Both the position numbers and the translations under genes were made by a program. 64,000 nucleotides of DNA from Planctomycetota bacterium (GTDB taxonomy: Bacteria; Planctomycetota; UBA8742; UBA2392). The stretch covers positions 1-64,000 of the forward strand of contig JACKIE010000007.1 of NCBI GenBank assembly GCA_020638635.1. Reading direction: 5' to 3'. Numbering within the stretch: the first letter of the stretch is position 1; each line of letters begins with the position of its first letter. Shown piece after piece: positions 50,197-59,749 of the stretch. The notes beneath the pieces are model-generated. The model was given only the letters and a program-made list of their open reading frames with translations, was not told the origin of the DNA and made no database searches.

Positions 50197-51786
50197 TTAA
50201 CCGTCAGCTGACATCGCCCTCCATAGCGACGGGTGCAGCCTCTCCAGGGATTCGGCTTCAGCCTTGGTGAGCCGGGTCAGCAGCGACTGGCGCAAGTCCA
50301 GCCGCATTTCGGAAGGCAGGTGGCCGCGGAACACCAGCGCCGGGCGCCTTTCGGCGACCGCCGCCGCTATCTCCTCCACCAGCGCCGAGGCGGCCTTTGC
50401 CGCGTTCTGCAGCACCAGTCCAGCGCTGCTGCCGCGCGACCTGAGCACGCTCTCAATCTCTTCGGCCAGCCGGCGCATCACCGGCAGCCATGAGGCCGCG
50501 GGCGGCGCCGCCCGCAGTTTCGAGGTCGCCCGCCCGGGCACTGCCATCGAGACCGCCTGCGAGGCCGCGATGCGCAGGCGCACGAGAGCGCAGAACTCTG
50601 CAATGAACGCTTCGCCGCCTACGGATAAAAACTCCGCACGGGCGTCCTCGGCGGCCTCTTGCGCCTCCTGCTCGTGGCCCTGCAGCAGCTTCAACAACGC
50701 CTCCGTGCCACGGTAGGCGGCGTGGTAGATGGGCAGGCCGAACTCGCGGGCGATCTCGCTGGCCCGCGCGATGGAGGTCGCCGCGCGCTCCAGGTTGCCG
50801 CGCCGCAGGTCGATCTCGGCCAGGTTGGCCAGCGCGAACGCCACCGAACGCAGGTTGCCCTGCTCGGTGGCGTTTGCGATCGCCTCCAGCAGGCGGATTT
50901 CCGCCTGCTCCAGCTCGCCGCCCAGCATGTACTGGCGCCCCAGGTTGGCCAGCGCCACCCCTTCCATGCGGCGGTCGCCGCTGGCGCGCAGAACATCCAG
51001 CAGTTCCAGGTACGTCTCGATCGCCTGCTCGCGCCGGCCGGTGTTCGAGTACAGATTTGCCAGGTTGCCCCGGATCATCCAGAGCAGCGGCGCGTCGGTG
51101 CCCTCGGGTATCACGTGCAAGGCTTCTTCCAGTAACCGTTCGGTTTCGGCCACGTCGCCCCGGTTGCTGGCCAGCATGGCCCGATCCATGATCGGCTTGG
51201 CGATCATCAGCGGATCGCCGGTCTTGCGCGCGACGGCCTCGGCACGATCCACCAGCGCTTTTGCTTCGTCGTGTCGCCCCAGGTAGACGCCCGCAAGGGC
51301 AGCTCCGCAACAGCCCTGTACTTCGGAACCCACATCACCCCGAGCCCGAGCTTCGTCGGCCATGCGCAGGTACGCATCCACAGCGTCAGCGCGGCGCCCC
51401 ATAAGCTCCAGGGCCATCGCGTTCTCATGCAGCGCATCCATGCGCGGCTTGCCTTCACAACCGGGACACCCAAGCACTCGCACGGCCGCGTGGTGCAAGC
51501 TTTCCCATTGGGCGCGCTCGCGGAAGCGCTTGAGGGCCATGCCCAGGTAGCGCAGCTCGGCGGCGGCCAGGCGCGCGGCCTCGGCGGGCTCGGCCCCGTC
51601 CTGGGCCAGGCGCGCGTGCTCGGCCAGTTCGGCGGCGACCAGGGCGGCTTCGCCGGCCCAGGCGTGCTCCGTGATCTCCAGCGCCGCGGCGTGCAGCCGG
51701 GCGCGGTCGGAGGGCAGCTGCAACGAGTAAGCCACGTCGCGGAAGGCGGCGTGGCGGAACAGGTAGATGTCTTCCAGTGAGGTCAC
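50197..51786 (-). CDS. TPR-rich protein resembling the C-terminal part of a STAND-type regulator
   Basis: The 529-residue product starts with LEDIYLFRHAAFRDVAYSLQLPSDRARLH, a block that in large regulators (adenylate-cyclase/AfsR/MalT-like) sits just after the AAA-type ATPase domain and before TPRs. About ten TPR-like helical pairs follow (ALVDRAEAVARKTGD, RLLEEALHVIPEGTD, NLANLYSNTGRREQAIETY, ...). The ATPase part is absent: upstream is the divergently oriented HTH gene. The start is a GTG at 51786, without a clear ribosome site; longer starts up to 51864 are possible. It may be a detached module or a decayed regulator. The frame is intact throughout. Confidence 0.72.
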   Translation of the reverse strand: MTSLEDIYLFRHAAFRDVAYSLQLPSDRARLHAAALEITEHAWAGEAALVAAELAEHARLAQDGAEPAEAARLAAAELRYLGMALKRFRERAQWESLHHAAVRVLGCPGCEGKPRMDALHENAMALELMGRRADAVDAYLRMADEARARGDVGSEVQGCCGAALAGVYLGRHDEAKALVDRAEAVARKTGDPLMIAKPIMDRAMLASNRGDVAETERLLEEALHVIPEGTDAPLLWMIRGNLANLYSNTGRREQAIETYLELLDVLRASGDRRMEGVALANLGRQYMLGGELEQAEIRLLEAIANATEQGNLRSVAFALANLAEIDLRRGNLERAATSIARASEIAREFGLPIYHAAYRGTEALLKLLQGHEQEAQEAAEDARAEFLSVGGEAFIAEFCALVRLRIAASQAVSMAVPGRATSKLRAAPPAASWLPVMRRLAEEIESVLRSRGSSAGLVLQNAAKAASALVEEIAAAVAERRPALVFRGHLPSEMRLDLRQSLLTRLTKAEAESLERLHPSLWRAMSADG

Positions 51787-51887
51787 GACGCCCGGGACAG
51801 GAGAGAGGGGCCGTCTATTGTACGCATTCCCGGCCGGAAGGATTCCCGTTTTTGCAATCACCACCGATGGGCGTAAGATGGCGCCCC

Positions 51888-53384
51888 ATGAGCAACTCGG
51901 AAATCGACACCGTGAACGAGGCCCTGCGCGCCCGCCTGCAGACCGTGCTGAACACGCACAGCCAGGCCGAGGTCGCGCGGCGCACCGGGCATTCGCTGTC
52001 GAACGTGAACCGCTACGCCACGGGCACCCGAATGCCCGCCAGCTTCGTGGCCGCGCTGGTTTCCGAACTGGGCGTGAGCCCGGCCTGGCTGCTGACCGGC
52101 AAAGGCGAGCCCCACAGCGCCGACATTTCCGACAAGGCCGAAGGGCGCGCCACGGACCTGCTGGAGATCGTGAAGGCCATGAGCGCCGTGACCCAGATGC
52201 GCCTGGGCTCGCTCACAACGCGCCACCACCTGAAGGTGCTGAAAGAGCTCAACGAGGCGCTGACGCGCCACGAGGCCCTGCAGGTGCGTCTCAACGAGCA
52301 CAGCCGCGAGCTGTTCGCGCAGATGATGGAGGACCTTTCCAACGCGCTGGAAAACCTCGATCTCGACCGCGCCGAGCGCCTGCTGGAAAGCGCCTCGCAG
52401 GTCGCCAAGCTGTGCGACGACTTCGAGCTCAACTACCAGTTCTACGGCCACCAGGCGCGCATCGAGTTCGGCAAGGGCCGGCCCGAAAAGGCCGGCGAGC
52501 TGATGCGCAAGCAGTTCCTGTTCGCGATGATGCGCACCGGCCGCCTGGCCCAGCGCGACCTGGACAACATCACGCGCTTTGCGCTGTCGGTCGCCAGCCA
52601 GCACCGGGTGCGGGAAGGCATCCGCGTGATGCGCTCGGCGCTGGCGCTGCTGGCCGGCGAGCAGGTGAACTGGCCGGGCGCCGCCTACACCGAGTTCCTG
52701 ATCGGTCACTTCACCGGCCTTGAGGGCGACCTGCACACGGGCCTGGCCGCCATGCAGCGCCACTTCCCGCGCGTGGGGCCGGAGGCGCGCCGCGCGATCT
52801 GCGAGACCTACCTTGCCAACGCCATGCTGTACTCGGGGCTGATCGACGTGGAGGGCGCGATCCGCTTCGGCGGGCACTCGGAATCCAAGGCCAAGTGGAT
52901 CATGGATTTCTGCGTGGTGATGCAGGACCTGCCCGGCCTCGAGCGCGTAACGCGGTACTACGACTCGCCGGAGATCGTGCCCGTGAAGGGCCAGAAAGGC
53001 CGCACCCAGGCCTCGCGCACGATGCTGACAGCCCTGAGGGGCCAGGGCAAGCAAGCGCTGGCCGAGTGGGCCGAGTTCCGCAACACGCTGAAATCGGACG
53101 ACATCACCCAGCTGCACTGGCGCATCGTGAACGAGCAGGTGCTGCGTATCGCCGGCAAGTGGGCGCAGGCCGCCGAGGAGGGGCTGCAGACCCAGCAGCG
53201 CCTGGATGCGCTCGACCCGGAGATCAGCATCGGCATGCTGTTCGAGGCGCGCCACTATCACGGCTTGCTGCAATGCGCCGCACAGGGCCAGCCGATCCCA
53301 CCCGAATCGACCGAGAGAGCGAAAGCCTGGATCCAGCGGCACGTCCAGGGCGGCTACACGGCCTTCGCCCGCTGGTTGCCGTAG
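51888..53384 (+). CDS. HTH (XRE-like) protein with large helical C-terminal domain
   Basis: The 498-residue product has an N-terminal helix-turn-helix (about residues 12-70: AEVARRTGHSLSNVNRYATGTRMPASFVAALVSELGVSPAWLLTG), typical of XRE/CI repressors, followed by a coiled linker and a long helical region (about 120-498) that resembles TPR sensor domains. This layout recalls regulators whose TPR domain binds a peptide or partner. It is divergent from the TPR gene, with 101 bases between starts, so it may regulate that promoter and its own. ATG 51888 was chosen; the frame upstream (to 51777) runs into the divergent gene. Confidence 0.83.
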   Translation: MSNSEIDTVNEALRARLQTVLNTHSQAEVARRTGHSLSNVNRYATGTRMPASFVAALVSELGVSPAWLLTGKGEPHSADISDKAEGRATDLLEIVKAMSAVTQMRLGSLTTRHHLKVLKELNEALTRHEALQVRLNEHSRELFAQMMEDLSNALENLDLDRAERLLESASQVAKLCDDFELNYQFYGHQARIEFGKGRPEKAGELMRKQFLFAMMRTGRLAQRDLDNITRFALSVASQHRVREGIRVMRSALALLAGEQVNWPGAAYTEFLIGHFTGLEGDLHTGLAAMQRHFPRVGPEARRAICETYLANAMLYSGLIDVEGAIRFGGHSESKAKWIMDFCVVMQDLPGLERVTRYYDSPEIVPVKGQKGRTQASRTMLTALRGQGKQALAEWAEFRNTLKSDDITQLHWRIVNEQVLRIAGKWAQAAEEGLQTQQRLDALDPEISIGMLFEARHYHGLLQCAAQGQPIPPESTERAKAWIQRHVQGGYTAFARWLP

Positions 53385-53457
53385 GGGCTATTTCTCTGGC
53401 CGTGGCGTGCCCTCCGCCTAACATGAGGCTCGACGCCACCACGAAGCCGGAGCTGCC

Positions 53458-54933
53458 ATGACTCGCGTACTGCTATGCGCGCTGTTTCTGCTGGGCGGCG
53501 GGCTGCGCGCCGCCGACATCTACGTCGCCACCACGGGCAATGACACCACGGGCACGGGCGCCATCGGCGCGCCCTACGCCACGCTGGCCAAGGCGCACTC
53601 GGCGGCCAACGCGGGTGACACCATCATCTTCCGCGCCGGCACCTACGCGGGCGGCGTCTATATCACCAAGAATGACCTGACCTTCCGGAGCCACACCGGC
53701 GAGTGGGCGAAGATCGAGCGGCCGAACAATGTCAGCGGCCAGGACAACGCCTTCTACGTGGGCACCGCAAGCAACTGCACGATCCGGCGGCTTGAGCTGC
53801 AGGGCGGATACTTCTACGCGCTCAAGATCGACACCGGCCCGGCGCTGGTTGAGGACTGCATCATCCACGGCTCCGGCCGCGACTGCGTGAAGATCCCCGG
53901 CGCCGATAACATCACCATCCGGCGCTGCGAGATTTACGATTCCGGCCTGCGCGACCCCAGCAACGCCGAGGGCATCGACAACGTCAACGGCGACACCATG
54001 CTGGTGCAGGACTGCCACATCCACGACATCGCCACCAACGGCGTCTACCCCAAGGGCGGCAGCATCGGCAGCATCATCGAGCGCTGCCTGATCCGCAACT
54101 GCGGCCAGAAGGGTATCAGTATGGCGCAGTCGTCCGGCCTGCAGTTCTACGACACCACCGCAAACCCCGAGTACTACTCGTGCCGCGACTGCATCGCGCG
54201 CAACAACATCATCGAGAACTGCGAAGGCAGCGGCATCGACCTGGAAGCAGCACTGCGCGCCAGGGTTTACAACAACACCATGGTCAACGTGGCGAAAAGC
54301 CAGCAGGGCGGCATCCGCATCGCCAGCGTTGACAAGGGCGCGCCGGCCGGCGTGGTGAAGTGCAAAGACTGCGAGATCCGCAACAACATCATCGTGCTGT
54401 CCAGCACCAGCCCGCGCCCCATGCTGTTCATGGGCAACAGCAGCCACGAGGGCACGCTGACCATGAGCAACAACCGCTACCACAAGCAGGGCGGCACGGC
54501 CGTGTACTGGTGGGAGCCGACCAGCTACAGCCTCGACCTGGCGGGCTGGAAAGCAGCCAGCGGCACGGACGCCAACAGCACGGAGGGCGACCCGCAGCTG
54601 AGCGCAAGCTGGCACCTGGACACCGGCAGCCCCTGCATCGGCCAAGGGGTGACGATCGCGGGCTTCAGCGATGATTTTGACGGCAACGCACGCGGCAGCA
54701 CCTGGGACATCGGCGCCGACCAGACCGGCGGCACGGCCCTGCAGACGCCGCCGCCGGCGGGCACCATCGGCACCGGTGGCGGGCAAACCACCACCACCCC
54801 GCCCACAGGCGGCAGCGGGTCAGGCACCGGCAAGAAGGAAGGCGGCGGAGGCGGCTGCTCGGCCGAGCCAAACTCAGCGGCCATGCTGGCGGCAATACTG
54901 CCACTGCTGCTGGTCGCACTGCGACGAACCTGA
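53458..54933 (+). CDS. Secreted right-handed beta-helix protein with Cys-type C-terminal anchor
   Basis: The 491-residue product has a signal peptide (MTRVLLCALFLLGGGLRA), a DUF1565-like start (IYVATTGNDTTGTGAIGAPYATLAKAHSAANAGDTIIFRAGTY, quoted in part), and a parallel beta-helix of about 12 turns with repeated N.I.(R).C.I...... motifs (for example NITIRRCEIYDSG, GSIIERCLIRNCG). These folds occur in polysaccharide lyases and surface glycan-binding proteins. A Thr/Gly/Pro linker and the tail CSAEP, a helix (AMLAAILPLLLVAL) and RRT end the protein. No lyase catalytic set could be assigned. A terminator follows. Confidence 0.88.
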   Translation: MTRVLLCALFLLGGGLRAADIYVATTGNDTTGTGAIGAPYATLAKAHSAANAGDTIIFRAGTYAGGVYITKNDLTFRSHTGEWAKIERPNNVSGQDNAFYVGTASNCTIRRLELQGGYFYALKIDTGPALVEDCIIHGSGRDCVKIPGADNITIRRCEIYDSGLRDPSNAEGIDNVNGDTMLVQDCHIHDIATNGVYPKGGSIGSIIERCLIRNCGQKGISMAQSSGLQFYDTTANPEYYSCRDCIARNNIIENCEGSGIDLEAALRARVYNNTMVNVAKSQQGGIRIASVDKGAPAGVVKCKDCEIRNNIIVLSSTSPRPMLFMGNSSHEGTLTMSNNRYHKQGGTAVYWWEPTSYSLDLAGWKAASGTDANSTEGDPQLSASWHLDTGSPCIGQGVTIAGFSDDFDGNARGSTWDIGADQTGGTALQTPPPAGTIGTGGGQTTTTPPTGGSGSGTGKKEGGGGGCSAEPNSAAMLAAILPLLLVALRRT

Positions 54934-54940
54934 GAACAAC

Positions 54941-54967
54941 AAGGGCGCGGGCAAAGCCCGCGCCCTT
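54941..54967. terminator. Bidirectional terminator between convergent genes
   Basis: AAGGGCGCGGGC (54941-54952) and GCCCGCGCCCTT (54956-54967) form a perfect 12-base stem with an AAA loop, directly between the beta-helix gene stop (54933) and the stop of the minus-strand Ig-repeat gene (54985). Confidence 0.85.
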
Positions 54968-54984
54968 TGCGTTGAGGGCATGCG

Positions 54985-57900
54985 CTACGCGCGGCGGAAC
55001 TGGCGTGCGCCGACTGTGACGCCTGCCAGCAGGGCCAGCAACAGCAGCCATGATCCGCCTGCCCCGCCGGTGCTGCACTTTTCATCATCTTCATCGTTGC
55101 CGCCGCTCGTCGCGACCGGGTCCTGCACCGTCACCGTGAACGCTCGGCTTGCCGTGTAGGTGCCGTCGCTGATGTACACGATGCAGACCGCGGCGCCCGT
55201 CATCCCCGCCTGGGGCGTGATCGTGAAGTTGAGGCTGGGAGCCGTTCCTCCGAATGTGAAATCTCCGGCCTGGATCAGCGCCGTGTTAAGGCTGTCCGCG
55301 GCCGGCGCACCCAGGGTGCCCACGCCCTGCGGGTCATCAACGACAAAGTTGATGGCAGGCGAGGTCTGGTCGCGGGTGATCACGCTGTCGGGGATCAGAG
55401 AAATCGACGGCGCGTCCGTCGTGTCGGTCACGATCAGCATGAAGCTGGTGCTGGTTGCCGCCGACAGAGTGTCCGTCACCGTCAGCGTGACGGTCGCAAC
55501 GCCGACGTTGTTGGACTGGGGCGTGATGGTCAGCGTGCGGGCCGCGCCGCTGCCGCCGAACACGAAGTCGGTCAGCGGGTCCAGCAGGATCTGGTTGTCG
55601 CAAGTCGCCGTCAGCACCAGCGCGCCGGGCGCGTCCTCCGTGTCGCCCACGGTGATCGCAAGCGCCCCGGTGTTGGCGTTCATGCTGATGGTCTGGTCAG
55701 TCACCGCGCTGATGGTGGGCGGCTGGTTTGCCAACACGTCCACGTTCAGATTCGCAGTGCCGGAGTTGCCGGCCGCGTCAGTGACCGTGAACTCCACCTG
55801 GTGAATGCCCGGGGTAGCGGCGCCCAGTGCCTGGATGTCGGCCGTTACGTTGCCGCCGATGTTCGACACGTTGCTGACCGCGAGCCCGGTCGGGACGCTG
55901 CTGGCCGACACGTTCAGGCTGCCGATCGCGGTCAAGTTGTCCGAAACGGTGCCGACCACGGCACCGACGTTGGTTGTGCCCTGGGAAACAGTGACGGTGC
56001 CGCCCGGGGTAAGCACCGGCACGGTGTTGTCAACTTCCACCGCGGCGCTGGGCCCCGCTGCAGGAGCGCCACCTCCGGGGTTGCTGGCGGTACCACCCGC
56101 GATGCTGATGGTAAAGCTGCCGTCTCCCGTGATGCCGCTGACGGTCACGGTGCGAGTTGTGGTGCCGGTGCCCGAAACCGCCACGCTGCCCGCGGCGGTC
56201 CCGGTGGCGTTCAGTGACACGTCCCCCGCGGCCAGCGTTACAGCCGTAGCGCCGGAGTAGGTGATCACGAAGTCAACCGGTCCTCCCTGGGTGACGCTCA
56301 CCGACGGCGCGCCGATCGAAACACCTGGCACGTTGGTAACGGTCGCCGTGGTGCTGGGACCGGCCGCGCCTGCCAGGTTGCCGGCGCCGTCCGAGGCCGT
56401 GCCGGCGGCAATGGAGATGCCGATTGTACCGTTACCGGTGATGCCGGAGATCGTGACCGTGCGCGTCGAGGTGCCGCTGCCGGACACGCTTACGGCGCCG
56501 GAGGCAGTACCTGTGGTGTTAAGCGACACGTCGCCCACCGCCAGGCTGACGCCGGTTGCGCCCGTGTAGGTCACGGTGAAATCGACCGGACCCGCGGTCG
56601 TGGAACCGGGGCTTGGCGCGCCGATGGCGATGCCCGGGTTTGTCTTGTCGATGGCGTAGGTCTCGCCGGCCGTGAACGTGCCGGAAAGCGTGTTGCCGGC
56701 CGCATCGGTAACGCCGGTGACGGTGGTGAGGTCGATGCTGACCGTTCCGTCGCCGCTGCCGGTGTTTACCGAGACGGTGTAGGTGGTGCCGGAACCGCTG
56801 ACGCCGGTGATGGACGCGCCGGTCACGCCGGTGGTGTCCAGCGAGAACTTGCCTGGTGTGACGCCGCTGACCGATTCACTGAAGGTGACCGTGAAGTCCA
56901 CGGAGGCAGCGTTCGTGGGGCTGCTGCCGACGCGCGTGATGCCGACCACGGAGGGCGCAGTCTTGTCCACGGTGTAGGACTCGCCGGACGTGAAGGTGCC
57001 CGCCAGCAGGTTGCCGGCGGCGTCCACGATGCCGCTCACGGAGGCCAACTCGACTTCGACCGTGCCGTCACCGCTGCCCGTGTTGACGGTAACGGTGCGC
57101 GTCGCGCCCGTGCCGCTTACGCCGGTGACCGAAGCTCCGGTAACGCCGGTGGTGTTCATGGCGAAGGATGAAATCACGACTCCGGTTACCGACTCGCTGA
57201 ACGTGACCGTGAAATCCACGGAAGCCGCGTTGGTGGGATTGGCGGCGACGCGCGTGATGCTGCTTACGGAAGGCGCGGCCTTGTCCACGGTGTAAGCTTC
57301 GCCGGCCGTGAACGCAGCTGCCAGCGCGTTGCCCGCTGCGTCGATGATGCCGGCAATGGTGGTGAGGTCTACGCTGACGGTGCCGTTGCCGGATCCGGTG
57401 TTGACCGTGACGGAGTACGAAGCGCCGGAACCGGAGATGCCCGTAATCGACGCTCCGCTGACACCGGTGGCGTCGAGCGCGAAGGCAGCGGGCGTAACGC
57501 CGCTGACGGACTCGCTTACGGCTACATTGAAGGTCACCGTGGCCGCGTTGGTCGGGTTGCCGCTCGCTCGCGTGATACCCGTAATCGACGGCGCCGTCTT
57601 GTCTACTGTGTACGACTCGCCGGTGGTGTAAGGCAGGTTGGAGACGCCGGGCGACACGCTGGTCGCGTTGACCATGTCGAGCCGGATGGTGCCGTCGCCG
57701 GTACCCGTGCTGGCCGTGACGGTCCAAGTCGTGCCGGAGCCGCTGACGCCGGTTACCGACGTGCCGCTCAGGCCGGTGACCGTGGTGCTGAAGTTGCCGG
57801 TGTTCACGCCGGTAACCGCGGCGCCGAACGTGACGGTCCAGCTGACCGACGCGGCATTGGTCAGGCTGCCGCCGACGCGCACGATGGAGGTCAGGGCGGG

Positions 57901-59544
57901 GATCGCCGTCACCGTGCAGGTGGCGCTGGGACCGGCCGCGGCCGCGGAGTTACCGGCCGCGTCGCCTGCGGTGCCAGCCGCGATGCTGATGCCGATGGTG
58001 CCGGTGCCGCTGATGCCGCTGATCGTGACGGTGCGTGAGCCGGTGCCGCTGCCGGTGACGGACACGGAGCCGGTCGCCGACCCGGTGGTGTTGAGGGTGA
58101 CGTTGCCGGTGGCGAGCGTGACCGAGCTGGCGCCGGTGTAGGTGATGGTGAAGTCAACCGGGCCTGAAATCGTGCTGGTGGGGTTCGGCGTGCTGATGCT
58201 GATGCCGGGGGCGGTCTTGTCGATGGTGTAGGCCTGGCCCGCCACGAACGCGCTGCCCAGCGCGTTGCCGGCGGTGTCGAGAATGCCTGTAACGGTAAGC
58301 AGGTCGATGCTGACGGTGCCGTCGCCGCTGCCTGTGTTCACGGTAACGGTACGCGTGGTGCCGGTGCCGCTGACACCGGTAATGGAAGCGCCCGAAACAC
58401 CGGTTGTGTCGAGGGCAAAGTTACCCGTGGTGACGCCGCTAACGCTTTCACTGAAGGTCACCGTGAAGCTGACCGAGGCAGCGTTGGTGGGGTCGGCACC
58501 CGCGCGGTTGATGCTGCTGACCGTCGGCGCGGTCTTGTCGATGGTGTACATCTGGCCGCCTGTGAACGGCAGGTTGGTCAGCGTCGGTGTCATGCTGGTG
58601 TCGTTGACCATGTCCAGCCGGATGGTGCCGTCGCCGGAGCCCGTGTTGACCGTGACGTCCCACAGCGTGCCCGAGCCGCTGACGCCGCTCACGCTTTCGC
58701 CCACGATGCCGCCGGTCTTGGTGATCGAGAAGTTGCCCGTGTTTACTCCGCCCACCGAGGCCGCAAACGTCACGCGGAAAACCACGCTGCTTGAGTTGGT
58801 CGTGCCCCCGGCTGGGGTCTGCCGGTTGATGCTGCTCACGGACGTGGGCGTGAGGTTGTAGGTGTACGCATTGAAGCGTTCCCCCGCCAGGCCGAATCCC
58901 CCGGGTTTGTTGGCGCGGATCGTGACAGCGCCGGCCGCGTGGGCCGGTGTCGTGCAGGTGATGGTGGTGTCGTTGACCACCGTGAGGTTGGTGACGCTGC
59001 TTCCGCCGAAAGTAACGCTGTTGACGCCGGTGAAGAAGCTGCCGGACAACGTCACGTTGGTGCCGCCGCCGGTGGATCCGGACGTGGGCGAGCAGGAGTT
59101 GACGACCGCCCCCATTTCGAGGGTTCCCGGCCCTGAAATGCCCAGCGTCCATGAGCCCGATGCATTGTTCGTGGTGGAAGTCAGCACCACCACGAACTTG
59201 CCGGTCACGCTAAGGTTGTGCACGACCACGACCGGGCTGCCGGTGTCTCCGAACGTCCAGATGTTGGCTATGGGCGACGAAGGCAGGTAGATGCCTTGGT
59301 AAAGGTACAGCGCGCCCGTGTAGCCGGACGGCGTGTACGTGAACGTGTAGTTGCCCGTGGTCACCACGTTGAACTCGATCGCCCGGTATCGCCGCGGGCC
59401 GCCGGCGCTGCCCACCATGGGCGCGCCCGGGTGTGTGAAGCTGTCGTCTGAGGTTGACAGAGTTCCCGATGTGGACTGCGCGGCCAGGCTGGCGCAAAGC
59501 AGGGCGACCGCGATCATCAGGCAAAGCAGGGAGCCGGTTTTCAT
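54985..59544 (-). CDS. Giant secreted Ig-like repeat protein with IPT domain and Cys-type C-terminal anchor
   Basis: The 1519-residue product has a signal peptide (MKTGSLLCLMIAVALLCASLAAQ), an N-terminal domain, an IPT/TIG domain (about 150-230: CSPTSGSTGGGTNVTLSG), then about 12 Ig-like or cadherin-like repeats of about 100 residues. Six repeats are of one type (..PTNAASVDFTVTFSESV.GV... and a VNTGSGDGTV block), three of a second type (GPVDFTITYTGA...), and three are more diverged. The tail is DDEKCSTGGAGG, a helix (WLLLLALLAGVTV) and RQFRRA. Such proteins are adhesins or surface-layer-like stalks. The repeats are similar at DNA level, so copy number may vary between strains. The frame is complete. 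Confidence 0.9.
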   Translation of the reverse strand: MKTGSLLCLMIAVALLCASLAAQSTSGTLSTSDDSFTHPGAPMVGSAGGPRRYRAIEFNVVTTGNYTFTYTPSGYTGALYLYQGIYLPSSPIANIWTFGDTGSPVVVVHNLSVTGKFVVVLTSTTNNASGSWTLGISGPGTLEMGAVVNSCSPTSGSTGGGTNVTLSGSFFTGVNSVTFGGSSVTNLTVVNDTTITCTTPAHAAGAVTIRANKPGGFGLAGERFNAYTYNLTPTSVSSINRQTPAGGTTNSSSVVFRVTFAASVGGVNTGNFSITKTGGIVGESVSGVSGSGTLWDVTVNTGSGDGTIRLDMVNDTSMTPTLTNLPFTGGQMYTIDKTAPTVSSINRAGADPTNAASVSFTVTFSESVSGVTTGNFALDTTGVSGASITGVSGTGTTRTVTVNTGSGDGTVSIDLLTVTGILDTAGNALGSAFVAGQAYTIDKTAPGISISTPNPTSTISGPVDFTITYTGASSVTLATGNVTLNTTGSATGSVSVTGSGTGSRTVTISGISGTGTIGISIAAGTAGDAAGNSAAAAGPSATCTVTAIPALTSIVRVGGSLTNAASVSWTVTFGAAVTGVNTGNFSTTVTGLSGTSVTGVSGSGTTWTVTASTGTGDGTIRLDMVNATSVSPGVSNLPYTTGESYTVDKTAPSITGITRASGNPTNAATVTFNVAVSESVSGVTPAAFALDATGVSGASITGISGSGASYSVTVNTGSGNGTVSVDLTTIAGIIDAAGNALAAAFTAGEAYTVDKAAPSVSSITRVAANPTNAASVDFTVTFSESVTGVVISSFAMNTTGVTGASVTGVSGTGATRTVTVNTGSGDGTVEVELASVSGIVDAAGNLLAGTFTSGESYTVDKTAPSVVGITRVGSSPTNAASVDFTVTFSESVSGVTPGKFSLDTTGVTGASITGVSGSGTTYTVSVNTGSGDGTVSIDLTTVTGVTDAAGNTLSGTFTAGETYAIDKTNPGIAIGAPSPGSTTAGPVDFTVTYTGATGVSLAVGDVSLNTTGTASGAVSVSGSGTSTRTVTISGITGNGTIGISIAAGTASDGAGNLAGAAGPSTTATVTNVPGVSIGAPSVSVTQGGPVDFVITYSGATAVTLAAGDVSLNATGTAAGSVAVSGTGTTTRTVTVSGITGDGSFTISIAGGTASNPGGGAPAAGPSAAVEVDNTVPVLTPGGTVTVSQGTTNVGAVVGTVSDNLTAIGSLNVSASSVPTGLAVSNVSNIGGNVTADIQALGAATPGIHQVEFTVTDAAGNSGTANLNVDVLANQPPTISAVTDQTISMNANTGALAITVGDTEDAPGALVLTATCDNQILLDPLTDFVFGGSGAARTLTITPQSNNVGVATVTLTVTDTLSAATSTSFMLIVTDTTDAPSISLIPDSVITRDQTSPAINFVVDDPQGVGTLGAPAADSLNTALIQAGDFTFGGTAPSLNFTITPQAGMTGAAVCIVYISDGTYTASRAFTVTVQDPVATSGGNDEDDEKCSTGGAGGSWLLLLALLAGVTVGARQFRRA

Positions 59545-59617
59545 GTTTCACTTTCGCCAAGGTGTGGAAACTTATCCCGAACTGCGGCATCCACACGAAT
59601 GCGGACACCGCCGGCGC

Positions 59618-59637
59618 TGATCCACTTCGGTGGATCA
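59618..59637. other. TTCG-capped hairpin in the leader of the Ig-repeat gene
   Basis: TGATCCAC/GTGGATCA with a four-base loop (TTCG on the plus strand, CGAA on the transcribed minus-strand side) lies about 75-95 bases upstream of the start at 59544, so it may form in the 5' leader of that mRNA. Function unknown; no promoter could be named in this 205-base spacer. Confidence 0.35.
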
Positions 59638-59749
59638 ACCCTTGGGGTCGGGTTGCGGATGTTAGGGACCAACCGATCGGAAGATCAATAGAACTTCGAC
59701 CATTCCATGTAAAAGGATTGTCAACAACCACCGGAAAAAGCGACCGAAC

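Noticed and set aside
55160..57631. Series of plus-strand open frames of 100-214 codons with similar sequences
   Set aside because: They are antisense to the Ig repeats and repeat only because the sense gene does.
54985..59544. Tandem DNA repeats as a CRISPR or satellite
   Set aside because: Repeats are about 300 bases, stay in frame and encode Ig-like domains.
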